From NCBI GenBank assembly GCA_027449025.1, contig DAIDMK010000007.1:1-64000 (forward strand): DNA of 64,000 nucleotides, written 5' to 3'. The translations under genes and the position numbers were made by a program. Numbering within the stretch: position 1 is the stretch's first letter; each line of letters begins with the position of its first letter. This stretch comes from Lutibacter sp. (GTDB lineage Bacteria; Bacteroidota; Bacteroidia; Flavobacteriales; Flavobacteriaceae). Under the pieces are notes generated by a model that was not told where the DNA came from, searched no databases, and saw nothing but the letters and a program-made list of their open reading frames with translations. Below, one piece after another: positions 43,644 to 52,288 of this stretch.

Positions 43644-44324
43644 TTATAGGTTTTTTACTTTTGGAAATAAAATATTATTTTCTAAATGTATATGTTGGTA
43701 TAAATCGTTGGTAAATTCTTCGAGCTTAAAATAAAGTGCTTTAAACGTATTGCAAGCCCATTCTGGAGGCGTAAAATCAGCGCTTAATTCTTGTATTTTT
43801 TTAATAATGATACCAACTTCCTCATGTTCATCTTTTACTAGTGCAAGGGTTTTTTCGTCAAATTCAAAATGAGGGTTATCAGTTTTTGCCTTAATGGCAG
43901 GAAATAAAATGAATTCTTCTTTTATCATATGAGAAGTCAACTCACTTGAAATTGAAGAAAATAATTGCGCGATTTCTATAGTTTTTGGTTCGTGTTGACC
44001 GTGAACTTTGGCAACCTTATCTGCAAATTCACTGATAATAGACAGATTTTGTCTTATATAGGTGTGGTGTACATAAACAATATAGTCTGCTAAAAATTCT
44101 GCGCTCCAATCTTTGAAATTTAAATTAGGCGCTTCTTGTTTTGAAGTATTATTCAGCAAATCATTAACTACATCACCCACATTTATGTTTGCTTTTTTGC
44201 AGGCATTTTCTATCGTTGTCCCTCCGCCACCGCAAAAATCCAATTTGTATTTTTTAAATACCGAAGCGGTACTGATGTCATCACTTACAATTTCAGCGAT
44301 TGTTTTGTTTTTTAATTCTGACAT
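43644..44324 (-). CDS. ric: Iron-sulfur cluster repair di-iron protein (ScdA/YtfE)
   Basis: 226 residues; the N-terminal ScdA_N domain (FKKYKLDFCGGGGTTIENACKK) carries the conserved Cys, followed by a hemerythrin-like four-helix bundle with His ligands in HHTYIRQNL, HGQHEP, SHMIKEEFILFP, KDEHEEVG and HIHLENNILFP. Repairs Fe-S clusters damaged by nitric oxide or oxidants, which suits a genome rich in Fe-S proteins. Confidence 0.93.
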   Translation of the reverse strand: MSELKNKTIAEIVSDDISTASVFKKYKLDFCGGGGTTIENACKKANINVGDVVNDLLNNTSKQEAPNLNFKDWSAEFLADYIVYVHHTYIRQNLSIISEFADKVAKVHGQHEPKTIEIAQLFSSISSELTSHMIKEEFILFPAIKAKTDNPHFEFDEKTLALVKDEHEEVGIIIKKIQELSADFTPPEWACNTFKALYFKLEEFTNDLYQHIHLENNILFPKVKNL

Positions 44325-44386
44325 TTTTTATATTTTTATGGCACGAAGGTATTAAAAAAATTAATAAAAGATAATACAACCTTTTA

Positions 44387-44704
44387 TTAATTTATCCAAA
44401 AACAATCAACAGCATCCGTTAACATATGGAGCAATAAACCGATGGCTATAATTCTTGTTTTATTAAAGAAAAGTGCTGCAAAATAAATTACAATGGCAAA
44501 GTAGGAGTGAAGGATGTGAAAATTGATACTGCATCTTGTTGGACTAAAAATCGGTGTTGCCAACAGATGATCTAAATCTACCAACATCGTTAAAATAAAG
44601 ATAAACCAAACTTTTTTCCAGTTTTCTCTAAAGAAATAAAAGGCGATTGCACCTGGAAGTAAAAAGTGCATTCCGTAATGTGTGATAAATCGAGAAATTT
44701 CCAA
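44387..44704 (-). CDS. DUF6122-type membrane protein
   Basis: 105 residues with three or four hydrophobic helices and the conserved-looking polar residues HYGMHFLLPG, DLDHLL, CSINFHILHS and HMLTDAVDCFW. The Asp/His pattern DxDH with a late HMxxD recalls membrane-embedded metal-dependent hydrolases of the YdjM type, but the function is unknown. Confidence 0.75.
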   Translation of the reverse strand: MEISRFITHYGMHFLLPGAIAFYFFRENWKKVWFIFILTMLVDLDHLLATPIFSPTRCSINFHILHSYFAIVIYFAALFFNKTRIIAIGLLLHMLTDAVDCFWIN

Positions 44705-44706
44705 AA

Positions 44707-45321
44707 CTAAAAAATATATTTTTGACTTTCCAAATAATTAAGCGCATTTGGACCTTCCATAAAAAGGAGGTCTAAGATGCTTAAATTTGGTATAAATCCA
44801 TGATTTTCAGAAAAAACCTGGGCATAAGGTTCTAGATTGTAAGTTGTTTTTGGCTTGTCTTCGGCCAAGATTCTTAAATCCAACAACTTTGGTTCTCTCT
44901 CATATTCCGTAGTTTTTTTCATCGCAATTTCTAGCTGTAAAGCATCCATGATAATTTCGTGCGCCAAAAAATTCAAATCCAATAAGAAATGCTTTTTTTT
45001 CTCAAAAACTGGCAATAAATCATCGATATAAAATTCGTAAAAAGGTGATGAACTGTAAGCAGTTTTCAAAGTTTTTAATTGTTGCTTATGCCAATCATCT
45101 TTATAGTCAATTTTTACATCTTTCGTTTTTTGTTTATTTTCTTTTGAATGTTGGACAGGCACATTTAGTAATTGTTTTCCTTGAGAGGTATAAATATAGC
45201 ACCTGTTTCTATAGGTTTGTTTCTGAAAATTATCCTCTGTTTCAAAAATAATTTCATCTGCATTTGCGATGGCAATATATTGCAGAATCGAAAAAAAATA
45301 GGTCGGTTGTAATAAAATCAT
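44707..45321 (-). CDS. WbqC-family protein
   Basis: 204 residues from ATG 45321, which yields the family-typical MILLQPTYF start; the frame upstream overlaps lepB and is ignored. WbqC proteins occur in polysaccharide clusters and are thought to be involved in sugar or nucleotide modification; motifs include QKQTYRNRCYI, LLNVPVQHSKENKQKTKDVKID and LQTAYSSSPFYEFY-like KTAYSSSPFYEFY. It starts 4 bp after the lepB stop, so the two are co-transcribed. Confidence 0.85.
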   Translation of the reverse strand: MILLQPTYFFSILQYIAIANADEIIFETEDNFQKQTYRNRCYIYTSQGKQLLNVPVQHSKENKQKTKDVKIDYKDDWHKQQLKTLKTAYSSSPFYEFYIDDLLPVFEKKKHFLLDLNFLAHEIIMDALQLEIAMKKTTEYEREPKLLDLRILAEDKPKTTYNLEPYAQVFSENHGFIPNLSILDLLFMEGPNALNYLESQKYIF

Positions 45322-45325
45322 ACAT

Positions 45326-46864
45326 TTACTCGGTTTTTTTACGCTTTCTAAAAAAGCTAAAAGCATACCATAACGCAATTACACCGAGGAAATAGTACAG
45401 GTATGAAACTGGTTTTCCGCTACCGTGAACTGTAGTGAAAATACGTTCCCATCTAATTTTTTCAGCGATTCCTTGACCATTAGTATCCCAGCTAAACCAA
45501 ATAAATACGGGTTTACCAACCACATGGTCAAAAGGAACATACCCCCAATAACGAGCATCTTCGGAATTATGTCGGTTATCACCCATCATCCAATAATAAT
45601 CTTGTTTAAAGGTATAGGTGGTTGCCAATTTTCCATTGATGAAAATTTCGTTTCCGTTGATTGTTAAATTGTTGTTTTCGTAAACTTCAATAATCCTTTT
45701 GTAGAAAGGCAACGATTTGGCGTTTAATTCAACGGTTTTTCCTGCTTCAGGAATATAAATTGGTCCGTAATTATCTATTGACCAAGCATATTGGCTGTTA
45801 TGTGGGAACACAGATTCTGTATATTCTCCTTTGGGTGAAAGTAACTTTGTAACCCTTTTTACCAAAGGATTTGATTTTAACTTAGCCGCATTTTCATCCG
45901 TTAGATTCAGCATGTAGTAATCGCCATAAAAACCGCCTTCCGTAACATTGTACCTTTTTAAGGCAGCCGCAGAAAGTTGTTGTCCGTCAGTTTCCACTTT
46001 GTGCATATATTGCGGAAACGCCCGGTCGGGAAGCAGCGTTCTTTCTCCATTGATGTAAATATAGCCTTCTCTTACTTCCAAAGAATCACCAGGAATACCA
46101 ACACATCTTTTTACATAATTTGATTTTTTGTCAATTGGTTTGTCGACATGAATATCTGAATGATCCCTGAAAAACCGAACCGTATCAACAGGCCAGTTAA
46201 AAACCACAATTTCATTGCGTTTAATCTTTTCAAAACCAGGCAACCTAAAATAAGGCAAATGTGGTGTTTTTAAATAGGATTTCGCTTTCATTAACGGTAA
46301 AGAATCATGCACCATTGGAGCCGCAATGACGGTCATTGGTGTTCTTGCACCGTAATGAAATTTACTCACAAATAAGAAATCGCCAACCAATAAAGACTTT
46401 TCCAATGAGGAAGTTGGTATGGTGTAAGGCTGCATAAAATAAGTGTGCACCAAAGTTGCAGCAACAATGGCGAATACAATAGAACTTACCCATTCTCCCG
46501 CTTCAGTTCTTGATTTTAAACTGCGGTCTGTTACATAATTTACATCAGCAATATAATTTAAATAATAAATGTAAAAGCCAAGGGTAATTACAGCCAATAC
46601 TGAATCTAAGGTTTTGTATTTTCCAAAACTTCTGACAGTTTCAACCCAGATTACGGGGAACATCAATAAATTAATGATGGGAATAAACAATAAAATCACC
46701 CACCAAGTTGGTCTTTTTAATATTTTAAGTAGCACGATGGCATTATACACCGGAATTATTGCTTCCCAAGACTTTCTGCCAGCTTTTATGTATAGTTTCC
46801 AAGTTCCCGCAAAGTGAATTACTTGAACGATTAAGAATAATATAAACCATTGTATCATTGTCAT
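45326..46864 (-). CDS. lepB: Signal peptidase I
   Basis: 512 residues. The N-terminal ~110 residues form several membrane helices with a DUF5684-like stretch (KSWEAIIPVYNAIVLLKI). The catalytic domain has Ser153 (IPTSSLEKSLLVGD), general-base Lys252 (NYVKRCVGIPGD) and the box MGDNRHNSEDARYWGYVP. A Bacteroidota-type long insertion lies between the Lys and the last box. Cleaves signal peptides at the outer face of the inner membrane. It follows dapB 20 bp downstream. Confidence 0.93.
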   Translation of the reverse strand: MTMIQWFILFLIVQVIHFAGTWKLYIKAGRKSWEAIIPVYNAIVLLKILKRPTWWVILLFIPIINLLMFPVIWVETVRSFGKYKTLDSVLAVITLGFYIYYLNYIADVNYVTDRSLKSRTEAGEWVSSIVFAIVAATLVHTYFMQPYTIPTSSLEKSLLVGDFLFVSKFHYGARTPMTVIAAPMVHDSLPLMKAKSYLKTPHLPYFRLPGFEKIKRNEIVVFNWPVDTVRFFRDHSDIHVDKPIDKKSNYVKRCVGIPGDSLEVREGYIYINGERTLLPDRAFPQYMHKVETDGQQLSAAALKRYNVTEGGFYGDYYMLNLTDENAAKLKSNPLVKRVTKLLSPKGEYTESVFPHNSQYAWSIDNYGPIYIPEAGKTVELNAKSLPFYKRIIEVYENNNLTINGNEIFINGKLATTYTFKQDYYWMMGDNRHNSEDARYWGYVPFDHVVGKPVFIWFSWDTNGQGIAEKIRWERIFTTVHGSGKPVSYLYYFLGVIALWYAFSFFRKRKKTE

Positions 46865-46883
46865 AATTAATTTTTTTTTAATG

Positions 46884-47588
46884 TTATTTAAGTCCCAAAA
46901 CGTCTTTCATGGTAAAAACACCTGTTTTTCCTACCAGCCATTCCGCAGCGATTACAGCGCCTTGAGCAAAGCCGTCTCTGCTGTGTGCGGTATGTTTAAT
47001 TTCTAAAGTATCAATATCCGATTTATAGGAAATGGTGTGTGTTCCCGGAACTTCATCAATGCGTTTTGCTGTTATTGGTATTTCTGTTTCCTTGTTTGTT
47101 ACATTTAAAGTCCAACTTTCTTTGTTGGTATTGTCAATAATTCCTTCAGCCAGGGTAATTGCCGTACCGCTTGGGGTATCTAATTTTTTGGTATGATGGA
47201 TTTCTTCTATTGAAATGGCATACTGTTCTAAATTACGCATCATTTTTGCCAAATGCGTATTTAATTCAAAAAAAATATTTACGCCGAGACTGAAATTAGA
47301 GGCGGAAATAAATGCGCCATTATTTTGTTTACAAAGTTCGACTGCTTCAGGCAATCTAGTCAACCAACCTGTTGTGCCACTAATTACGGGAACTCGATTG
47401 TTTATACAAGTTGAAATATTGTTGAAAGCAGCAGCAGGAATGCTAAAATCAATGGCCACATCGGCTAAAGTAATATCGTAATCCGAACTGTTATCATCAA
47501 TTTTCAATACGATTTCATGACCTCTTTGTAATGCAATTTGCTCAATTGCTTTGCCCATTTTTCCATAACCCAATAAAGCTATTTTCAT
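46884..47588 (-). CDS. dapB: 4-Hydroxy-tetrahydrodipicolinate reductase
   Basis: 234 residues; reduces the dapA product in lysine and diaminopimelate synthesis. Rossmann motif LLGYGKMGKAIEQIA (4-18), VAIDFSIPAAAFNNI, SGTTGW, ASNFSLGVNIF, EEIHHTKKLDTPSGTAITLAEGI (catalytic His/Lys). Shorter than the E. coli protein (273), as usual in Bacteroidota. The start codon lies within a divergent leader repeat (ACAGATGAAA), and a 26-codon frame upstream ends in ATGA overlap with it. Confidence 0.93.
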   Translation of the reverse strand: MKIALLGYGKMGKAIEQIALQRGHEIVLKIDDNSSDYDITLADVAIDFSIPAAAFNNISTCINNRVPVISGTTGWLTRLPEAVELCKQNNGAFISASNFSLGVNIFFELNTHLAKMMRNLEQYAISIEEIHHTKKLDTPSGTAITLAEGIIDNTNKESWTLNVTNKETEIPITAKRIDEVPGTHTISYKSDIDTLEIKHTAHSRDGFAQGAVIAAEWLVGKTGVFTMKDVLGLK

Positions 47589-47701
47589 CTGTTTGCATTT
47601 TGTTTTTTAACGGTAACAGTTACTACCTGCTTGCCGGCCATCAGGTGTAATTCGTATATTTTCATTTGTTTTTGCATCAAGTTTCAATTTGCTCATTTCA
47701 T
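47585..47701 (-). repeat. Divergent leader repeat copy F upstream of dapB
   Basis: It shares the 3' half of the element (CTGTTACCGTTAAAAAA, then GCAAACAGATGAAA including the dapB start) but has a different 5' half with a GC-rich patch (GATGGCCGGCAAGCAGG). CTGTT can pair with AACAG just before the start. A frame starting MKIYELHLMAGKQVV (47665 to 47585) ends in TGA overlapping the dapB ATG. The spacing between flanking ATGAAA motifs is 113 bp rather than 87-90. Confidence 0.65.
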
Positions 47702-47703
47702 AA

Positions 47704-48282
47704 TTAAAAATTAAAATTAATTGATGCGCCTACAATTGATTTGTTATTGATGTCGCTGCGAATTATTTGCGGAGAAACAGAAAGATTGTTGTCAACATTA
47801 TGTTGCAATAAATGTGCATTGACACTTGCTTCAACAATTTGTAATAAATAAAAACCGACAGTAACAAGAAGTGATAGATCTCGGTCTTTCTTATATGATT
47901 TTTGTGCAGAAATTAAAGCATCGTTTGATAAATAAATATTTCCGTCTAATCCGTCAAATTCATCAGGTTTTTCATTAATTCTTAATTTGTAGGCTGTTCT
48001 GGCTCTGTTATAGTTGTCGTTATTTGTATGATAAAAATAAACACCGGAACCCAAAGCTCCATAAATAATAGGGATTTTCCAGTATTTTTTGTTGAAAGCT
48101 TGTCCGAGTCCAGGTAAAACAGCTGAATAAAAGGCGGCTCTGGCAGGTGAAAGAGGCTTAAAATTGTCGCTGGATGGTTTTATTGTATCCTGAATTTTTA
48201 CTTGAACCTCTGTTTGCGCATAACCAGTAAACACAGTTAAAACTGCAATTATTAAATAGTTATATAGCTTTTTTTTGAGCAC
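47704..48282 (-). CDS. DUF5683-family envelope protein
   Basis: 192 residues with a signal peptide (IIAVLTVFTGYAQ) and the family core SPARAAFYSAVLPGLGQAFNKKYWKIPIIYGALGSGVYFY, then a second hydrophobic stretch. Unknown function, common downstream of parB in Bacteroidota. The ATG directly abuts the parB stop, so it belongs to the parA-parB unit. Confidence 0.85.
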   Translation of the reverse strand: MLKKKLYNYLIIAVLTVFTGYAQTEVQVKIQDTIKPSSDNFKPLSPARAAFYSAVLPGLGQAFNKKYWKIPIIYGALGSGVYFYHTNNDNYNRARTAYKLRINEKPDEFDGLDGNIYLSNDALISAQKSYKKDRDLSLLVTVGFYLLQIVEASVNAHLLQHNVDNNLSVSPQIIRSDINNKSIVGASINFNF

Positions 48283-49176
48283 TTATTCCAATAATTTTTT
48301 TAATCGGTTAAAATCTTCTTCAGAATGAAATGGGATGCTGATTTTTCCTTTGTCTTTTCCCGATAATTTTATGTCAATTTTATGTCCGAAATAATTGCTG
48401 AAAGTTTTTAATCCATCATTCACAAATGCTGGAAGTTTGGCTTCTTTAACTGGTTTCTTTGGTTTTACAACGATTTCTTCTTTTAAATCTTTAACCAGAT
48501 TTTCGGTTTGCCTTACCGATAATTTTTGTTTAATTATTTTTTCATAAATGCTTAATTGGTCTTCGGTATTTTCAACATTTATTAACGCTCGACCGTGTCC
48601 CATAGATAAAAATCCGTCGCGCATTCCTGTTTGGATTATTGGATCCAATTTTAGCAATCGTAAATAGTTACTGATTGTAGAACGCTTTTTCCCAACTCGT
48701 TTGCTCATTTCTTCCTGTGTCAAATCAATTTCGTCAATCAATCTTTGGTAGGTTAGCGCAACTTCTATTGGATCTAAATCTTTTCGCTGTATATTTTCAA
48801 CCAATGCCATTTCAAGCATTTCTTGGTCGTTGGCAAGTCTAATATAAGCTGGGATTGTGGTATTTCCGATTAATTTTGAAGCCCTATATCTTCTTTCACC
48901 CGATACCAGCTGAAATTTATTTCCCTCTAATTTTCTGATGGTAATAGGTTGAATTACGCCCAATTCTTTAATGGAGCTTCCCAATTCGCGCAAGGATTCT
49001 TCGTTAAAATAACTTCTTGGCTGAAAAGGGTTAACTTCAATTAGATTCAAATCAATTTCCAAAATACTGCCAACAAGTTTATCGGCATTTTTATCGTTTG
49101 CGGAGGTAATATCGGAATTGTTCAATAAGGCGGACAATCCCCTTCCCATTGCTTGTTTTTTAATTGCTTTTGCCAT
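48283..49176 (-). CDS. parB: Chromosome partitioning protein ParB
   Basis: 297 residues: MGRGLSALL, then the ParB/CTPase box (NPFQPRSYFNEESLRELGSSIKELGVIQPITIRK and GERRYRASKLIG), the enzyme motif MALVENIQRKDLDPIEVALTYQRL, the HTH (TQEEMSKRVGKKRSTISNYLRLLKL) and a C-terminal dimerisation part. Its start overlaps the end of parA by 17 bp. I did not find a parS palindrome in the window by eye. Confidence 0.94.
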   Translation of the reverse strand: MAKAIKKQAMGRGLSALLNNSDITSANDKNADKLVGSILEIDLNLIEVNPFQPRSYFNEESLRELGSSIKELGVIQPITIRKLEGNKFQLVSGERRYRASKLIGNTTIPAYIRLANDQEMLEMALVENIQRKDLDPIEVALTYQRLIDEIDLTQEEMSKRVGKKRSTISNYLRLLKLDPIIQTGMRDGFLSMGHGRALINVENTEDQLSIYEKIIKQKLSVRQTENLVKDLKEEIVVKPKKPVKEAKLPAFVNDGLKTFSNYFGHKIDIKLSGKDKGKISIPFHSEEDFNRLKKLLE

Positions 49177-49942
49177 CCTTGCTATGCAGTTTTAAAATTT
49201 CATTGGCTAAGTTAATATAATTTACTGCACCAGTGCTAGTTGCATCATAGGCGATAATGCTTTCGCCATAACTTGGTGCTTCACTCAATCGTACGTTTCG
49301 TTGAATAATGGTTTTGAAAACCATACTTTGGAAATGTTTTTTAACTTCTTCCACCACTTGATTTGAAAGACGTAAACGGGAATCATACATCGTTAATAAC
49401 AATCCCTCAATATCTAAAGTGGTATTGTGTATTTTTTGGACACTTTTTATGGTGTTTAATAATTTTCCCAAACCTTCTAGTGCAAAATATTCGCATTGAA
49501 TAGGGATAATTACTGAATCGGCGGCCACAAGCGAATTAAGGGTAATCAATCCCAATGAAGGTGCACAATCTATTAAAATATAATCGTAATCATTTTTAAT
49601 TTCTTCTAGCGCTTCCTTCAACATATATTCCCGGTTTTGTTTATCAACCAATTCTATTTCAATGGCCACTAAATCAATATGCGCAGGAATAATGTCAACA
49701 TTTGGGGAATTTGACCCAACAATAGCCTCCTTTGCCGAAATGGAATGCTCAAACAATTGATATGTTCCAAGTTCAACTTCCTCTATTGAAATGCCAAGCC
49801 CCGATGAAGCATTTGCTTGTGGGTCGGCATCAATTAATAAAACTTTTTTTTCTAAAACCCCCAAAGCGGCGGCTAAATTAATTGTCGTTGTAGTTTTGCC
49901 AACACCACCCTTTTGATTGGCGATTGCAATAATTTTTCCCAT
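49160..49942 (-). CDS. parA: Chromosome partitioning ATPase ParA/Soj
   Basis: 260 residues with the deviant Walker A KGGVGKTTTTINLAAAL (11-27), LLIDADPQANASSGLG, YILIDCAPSLGLITLNSLVAAD and QCEYFALEGLGKL. Drives segregation of the ParB-bound origin region. The chromosomal parAB genes suggest, by general knowledge, that the window may lie not too far from the replication origin, but no dnaA or gid gene is present. Confidence 0.94.
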   Translation of the reverse strand: MGKIIAIANQKGGVGKTTTTINLAAALGVLEKKVLLIDADPQANASSGLGISIEEVELGTYQLFEHSISAKEAIVGSNSPNVDIIPAHIDLVAIEIELVDKQNREYMLKEALEEIKNDYDYILIDCAPSLGLITLNSLVAADSVIIPIQCEYFALEGLGKLLNTIKSVQKIHNTTLDIEGLLLTMYDSRLRLSNQVVEEVKKHFQSMVFKTIIQRNVRLSEAPSYGESIIAYDATSTGAVNYINLANEILKLHSKDGKSN

Positions 49943-50030
49943 AAAAGTATGTCGAATTATTTTAAGCCGTAAAAATACAATTATTTATGGTTTTTAAAAG
50001 TTTATATTGTTAACAAAGAGCTAAAAAAAC

Positions 50031-50057
50031 AAAAGGGCTGAACTGATCAACCCTTTT
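50031..50057 (-). terminator. Terminator after pepD
   Basis: AAAAGGGCTGA (50031-50041) and TCAACCCTTTT (50047-50057) pair with one mismatch; on the minus strand the stem is followed by TTGTTTTTTT. It separates pepD from the parA unit. Confidence 0.75.
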
Positions 50058-50063
50058 CCATTT

Positions 50064-51521
50064 TTAATTTTTAACTGGAATATTTTCTAGGATAGTCAAT
50101 AAAAACTTCCAGAATTTTTGAGCGGATTTGATATTTGCTTTTTCATCGGGTGAATGTGCTCCTTGTATGGTTGGTCCAAATGAAATCATATCCATAGTAG
50201 GGTAATTGGTGCCTAAAATACCACATTCAAGCCCAGCATGGCAAGCCACAACGTTTGCCTTTCCGTCAAACAATTTTTCGTAAGTTTCTGATAGGAGCTT
50301 TAAAATTGGTGAGTTTACGTTCGGTTTCCAGCCTGGATAAGAGCCTGACAATGTTACATCATATCCTGCCATTTCGAAAGTGGCTTTTAGTGTATTTGCC
50401 AGATCAAATTTTGAAGATTCAACAGATGATCTTGTTAAACACAAGATTTTTACATTCTCATCTTTTACAATTACACGTGCAACATTATTTGAAGTTTCTA
50501 CCAAATCTTTCATATCGTTGCTCATTCTATAAACACCGTTATGCGCTGCATAAATCATATTGAGTAAGGTATTTTGGCTTATGGTTGTCATCACTCTTTC
50601 AGGAGTTACCACTACAGAAACTTTAATTTCTAAATTGGGGTCAATAGTTGAAAGTTCAGCTTTAATTTCTCTTATGGTTTTGTTTATTTTTTTTATAAAA
50701 GCCTCTTTTCGGGAGTCAGCAACTGAAATGGTTGCAAAACTTTCCCTTGGAATGGCATTGCGCAAACTTCCTCCGTTAATTTCTGAAATTCTTATAAATT
50801 CTTTTGATTCGTATAATAAACGGTTCATAATCTTATTGGCATTCCCCAATCCTTTATGAATGTCCATTCCAGAGTGACCGCCTTTTAAACCTGTTATGGA
50901 TATTGAATATCCAGTGCTGTTTACGGGAGTTCCAACTTCATTATAAGTATTATCAGCAGTGACATCAATGCCACCAGCACAGCCGATATCAATTTCATCG
51001 TCTTCTTCGGTATCTAGATTAAGTAATATTTCACCATTTAAATAATTTGCCTGCAATCCCATTGCACCTGTCATTCCTGTTTCTTCATCAATAGTGAACA
51101 GGGCTTCAATTGCAGGATGTTTAATAGTTTTTGAAGCCAAAATACTCATAATTGCAGCAACGCCTAATCCATTATCAGCCCCAAGCGTTGTGCCATCTGC
51201 ACGAACCCAATCGCCATCAACTAGCATTTTAATTCCTTCTGTGTCAAAATTAAAATTGGTGTCCGAATTTTTTTGATGCACCATATCTAAGTGCGATTGC
51301 AAAACAACAGTTTTGCGATTTTCCATGCCTTTTGACGCGATTTTTTTGATAATTACGTTTCCAACAGGATCGACGATGGTATCTAGGTTTAATTTTTTTC
51401 CAAAATCAACCATAAATTGTATTACACGTTCTTCTTTTTTAGATCCTCTAGGAACCGCATTTAAATCAGCAAAATTATTCCAAAGTTCTTTTGGTTCAAG
51501 AGTTCTTATATCTTTTGTCAT
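50064..51521 (-). CDS. pepD: Aminoacyl-histidine dipeptidase (M20 family)
   Basis: A 485-residue zinc dipeptidase (carnosinase/PepD type). Metal and catalytic motifs: LQSHLDMVHQ, GADNGLGVAAIM, FTIDEETGMTGAMGL (general base Glu), NLDTEEDDEIDIGCAGG, GLKGGHSGMDIHKGLGNA and ACHAGLECGIL. Cleaves His-containing dipeptides and related substrates in the cytoplasm. Terminated by the hairpin at 50031-50057. Confidence 0.92.
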   Translation of the reverse strand: MTKDIRTLEPKELWNNFADLNAVPRGSKKEERVIQFMVDFGKKLNLDTIVDPVGNVIIKKIASKGMENRKTVVLQSHLDMVHQKNSDTNFNFDTEGIKMLVDGDWVRADGTTLGADNGLGVAAIMSILASKTIKHPAIEALFTIDEETGMTGAMGLQANYLNGEILLNLDTEEDDEIDIGCAGGIDVTADNTYNEVGTPVNSTGYSISITGLKGGHSGMDIHKGLGNANKIMNRLLYESKEFIRISEINGGSLRNAIPRESFATISVADSRKEAFIKKINKTIREIKAELSTIDPNLEIKVSVVVTPERVMTTISQNTLLNMIYAAHNGVYRMSNDMKDLVETSNNVARVIVKDENVKILCLTRSSVESSKFDLANTLKATFEMAGYDVTLSGSYPGWKPNVNSPILKLLSETYEKLFDGKANVVACHAGLECGILGTNYPTMDMISFGPTIQGAHSPDEKANIKSAQKFWKFLLTILENIPVKN

Positions 51522-51539
51522 TTTTTGTTGTTTAAGTTT

Positions 51540-52172
51540 TTATAATATTTCTAGGACAGTTTCATTTAAAGGTTTTCTTACTTTTTTCATAGTGCTCATA
51601 AAATCATCATCAGCCCTAAAACCAACAGGCATCAATAATACGGATTTTAAATTTTGTGACGGTAAATTTAACAATTCATCAATTTTTTCAGGCATAAAAC
51701 CTTCCATCGGGCAAGCGTCAATCTTTTCAATGGCGCAAACGGTCATTAAATTCCCTAAGGCAATATAGGCTTGGTTTGTTGCCGATATTTGTTTTTCTTC
51801 TATAGATTTGTTTTGGAAGTTACCAATTAATTGATTCCTATATTTAGAAATAATTTCTTCTGAGGTACCTCTAATTTCTTTTTCCATATCGAAATAAGCA
51901 TTGATAGCTTCAGGAGTGGTGTCCTTTTCGATGCAAAAAACCAATAGGTGTGAAGCGTCTGCAACTTGGCGTTGATAATAACAATATTTTACAAATTCTT
52001 CTTTAAGTTTATTGTTCTTAATAATAATTAATTTTAAAGGTTGCAAGCCAAATGAAGTCGCCATTAAATTAAACGCTTTTTTAAGGATGTCAATTTGTTG
52101 GGTCGATAATTTTTTTGAAGGATCAAATTTTTTGGTAGCATACCTCCATTTTAAACTTTCGATGATGTTCAT
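51540..52172 (-). CDS. Nitroreductase-family NAD(P)H oxidoreductase
   Basis: 210 residues: MNIIESLKWRYATKKFDPSKKLS (FMN-binding N-terminus), SFGLQPLKLIIIKNNKLK, CYYQRQVADASHLLVFC, ALGNLMTVCAIEKIDACPMEGF and SVLLMPVGFRADDD. An NfsB/dihydropteridine-reductase-like flavoprotein reducing nitroaromatics or quinones. 18 bp upstream of pepD on the same strand. Confidence 0.9.
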   Translation of the reverse strand: MNIIESLKWRYATKKFDPSKKLSTQQIDILKKAFNLMATSFGLQPLKLIIIKNNKLKEEFVKYCYYQRQVADASHLLVFCIEKDTTPEAINAYFDMEKEIRGTSEEIISKYRNQLIGNFQNKSIEEKQISATNQAYIALGNLMTVCAIEKIDACPMEGFMPEKIDELLNLPSQNLKSVLLMPVGFRADDDFMSTMKKVRKPLNETVLEIL

Positions 52173-52288
52173 TTACTTAAATTTTATAAGATACAAAAAT
52201 AATTTAAAAATACCGAAATCTGGTTAAATTCTGATTCAATTTTTTTTACTTAAAGGAAATGCATACTTTTATTTGTTATTAAATTGCT

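Noticed and set aside
48283..49942. Plasmid-type partition genes
   Set aside because: parB-parA are followed by DUF5683 and dapB/lepB in the order usual for Bacteroidota chromosomes.
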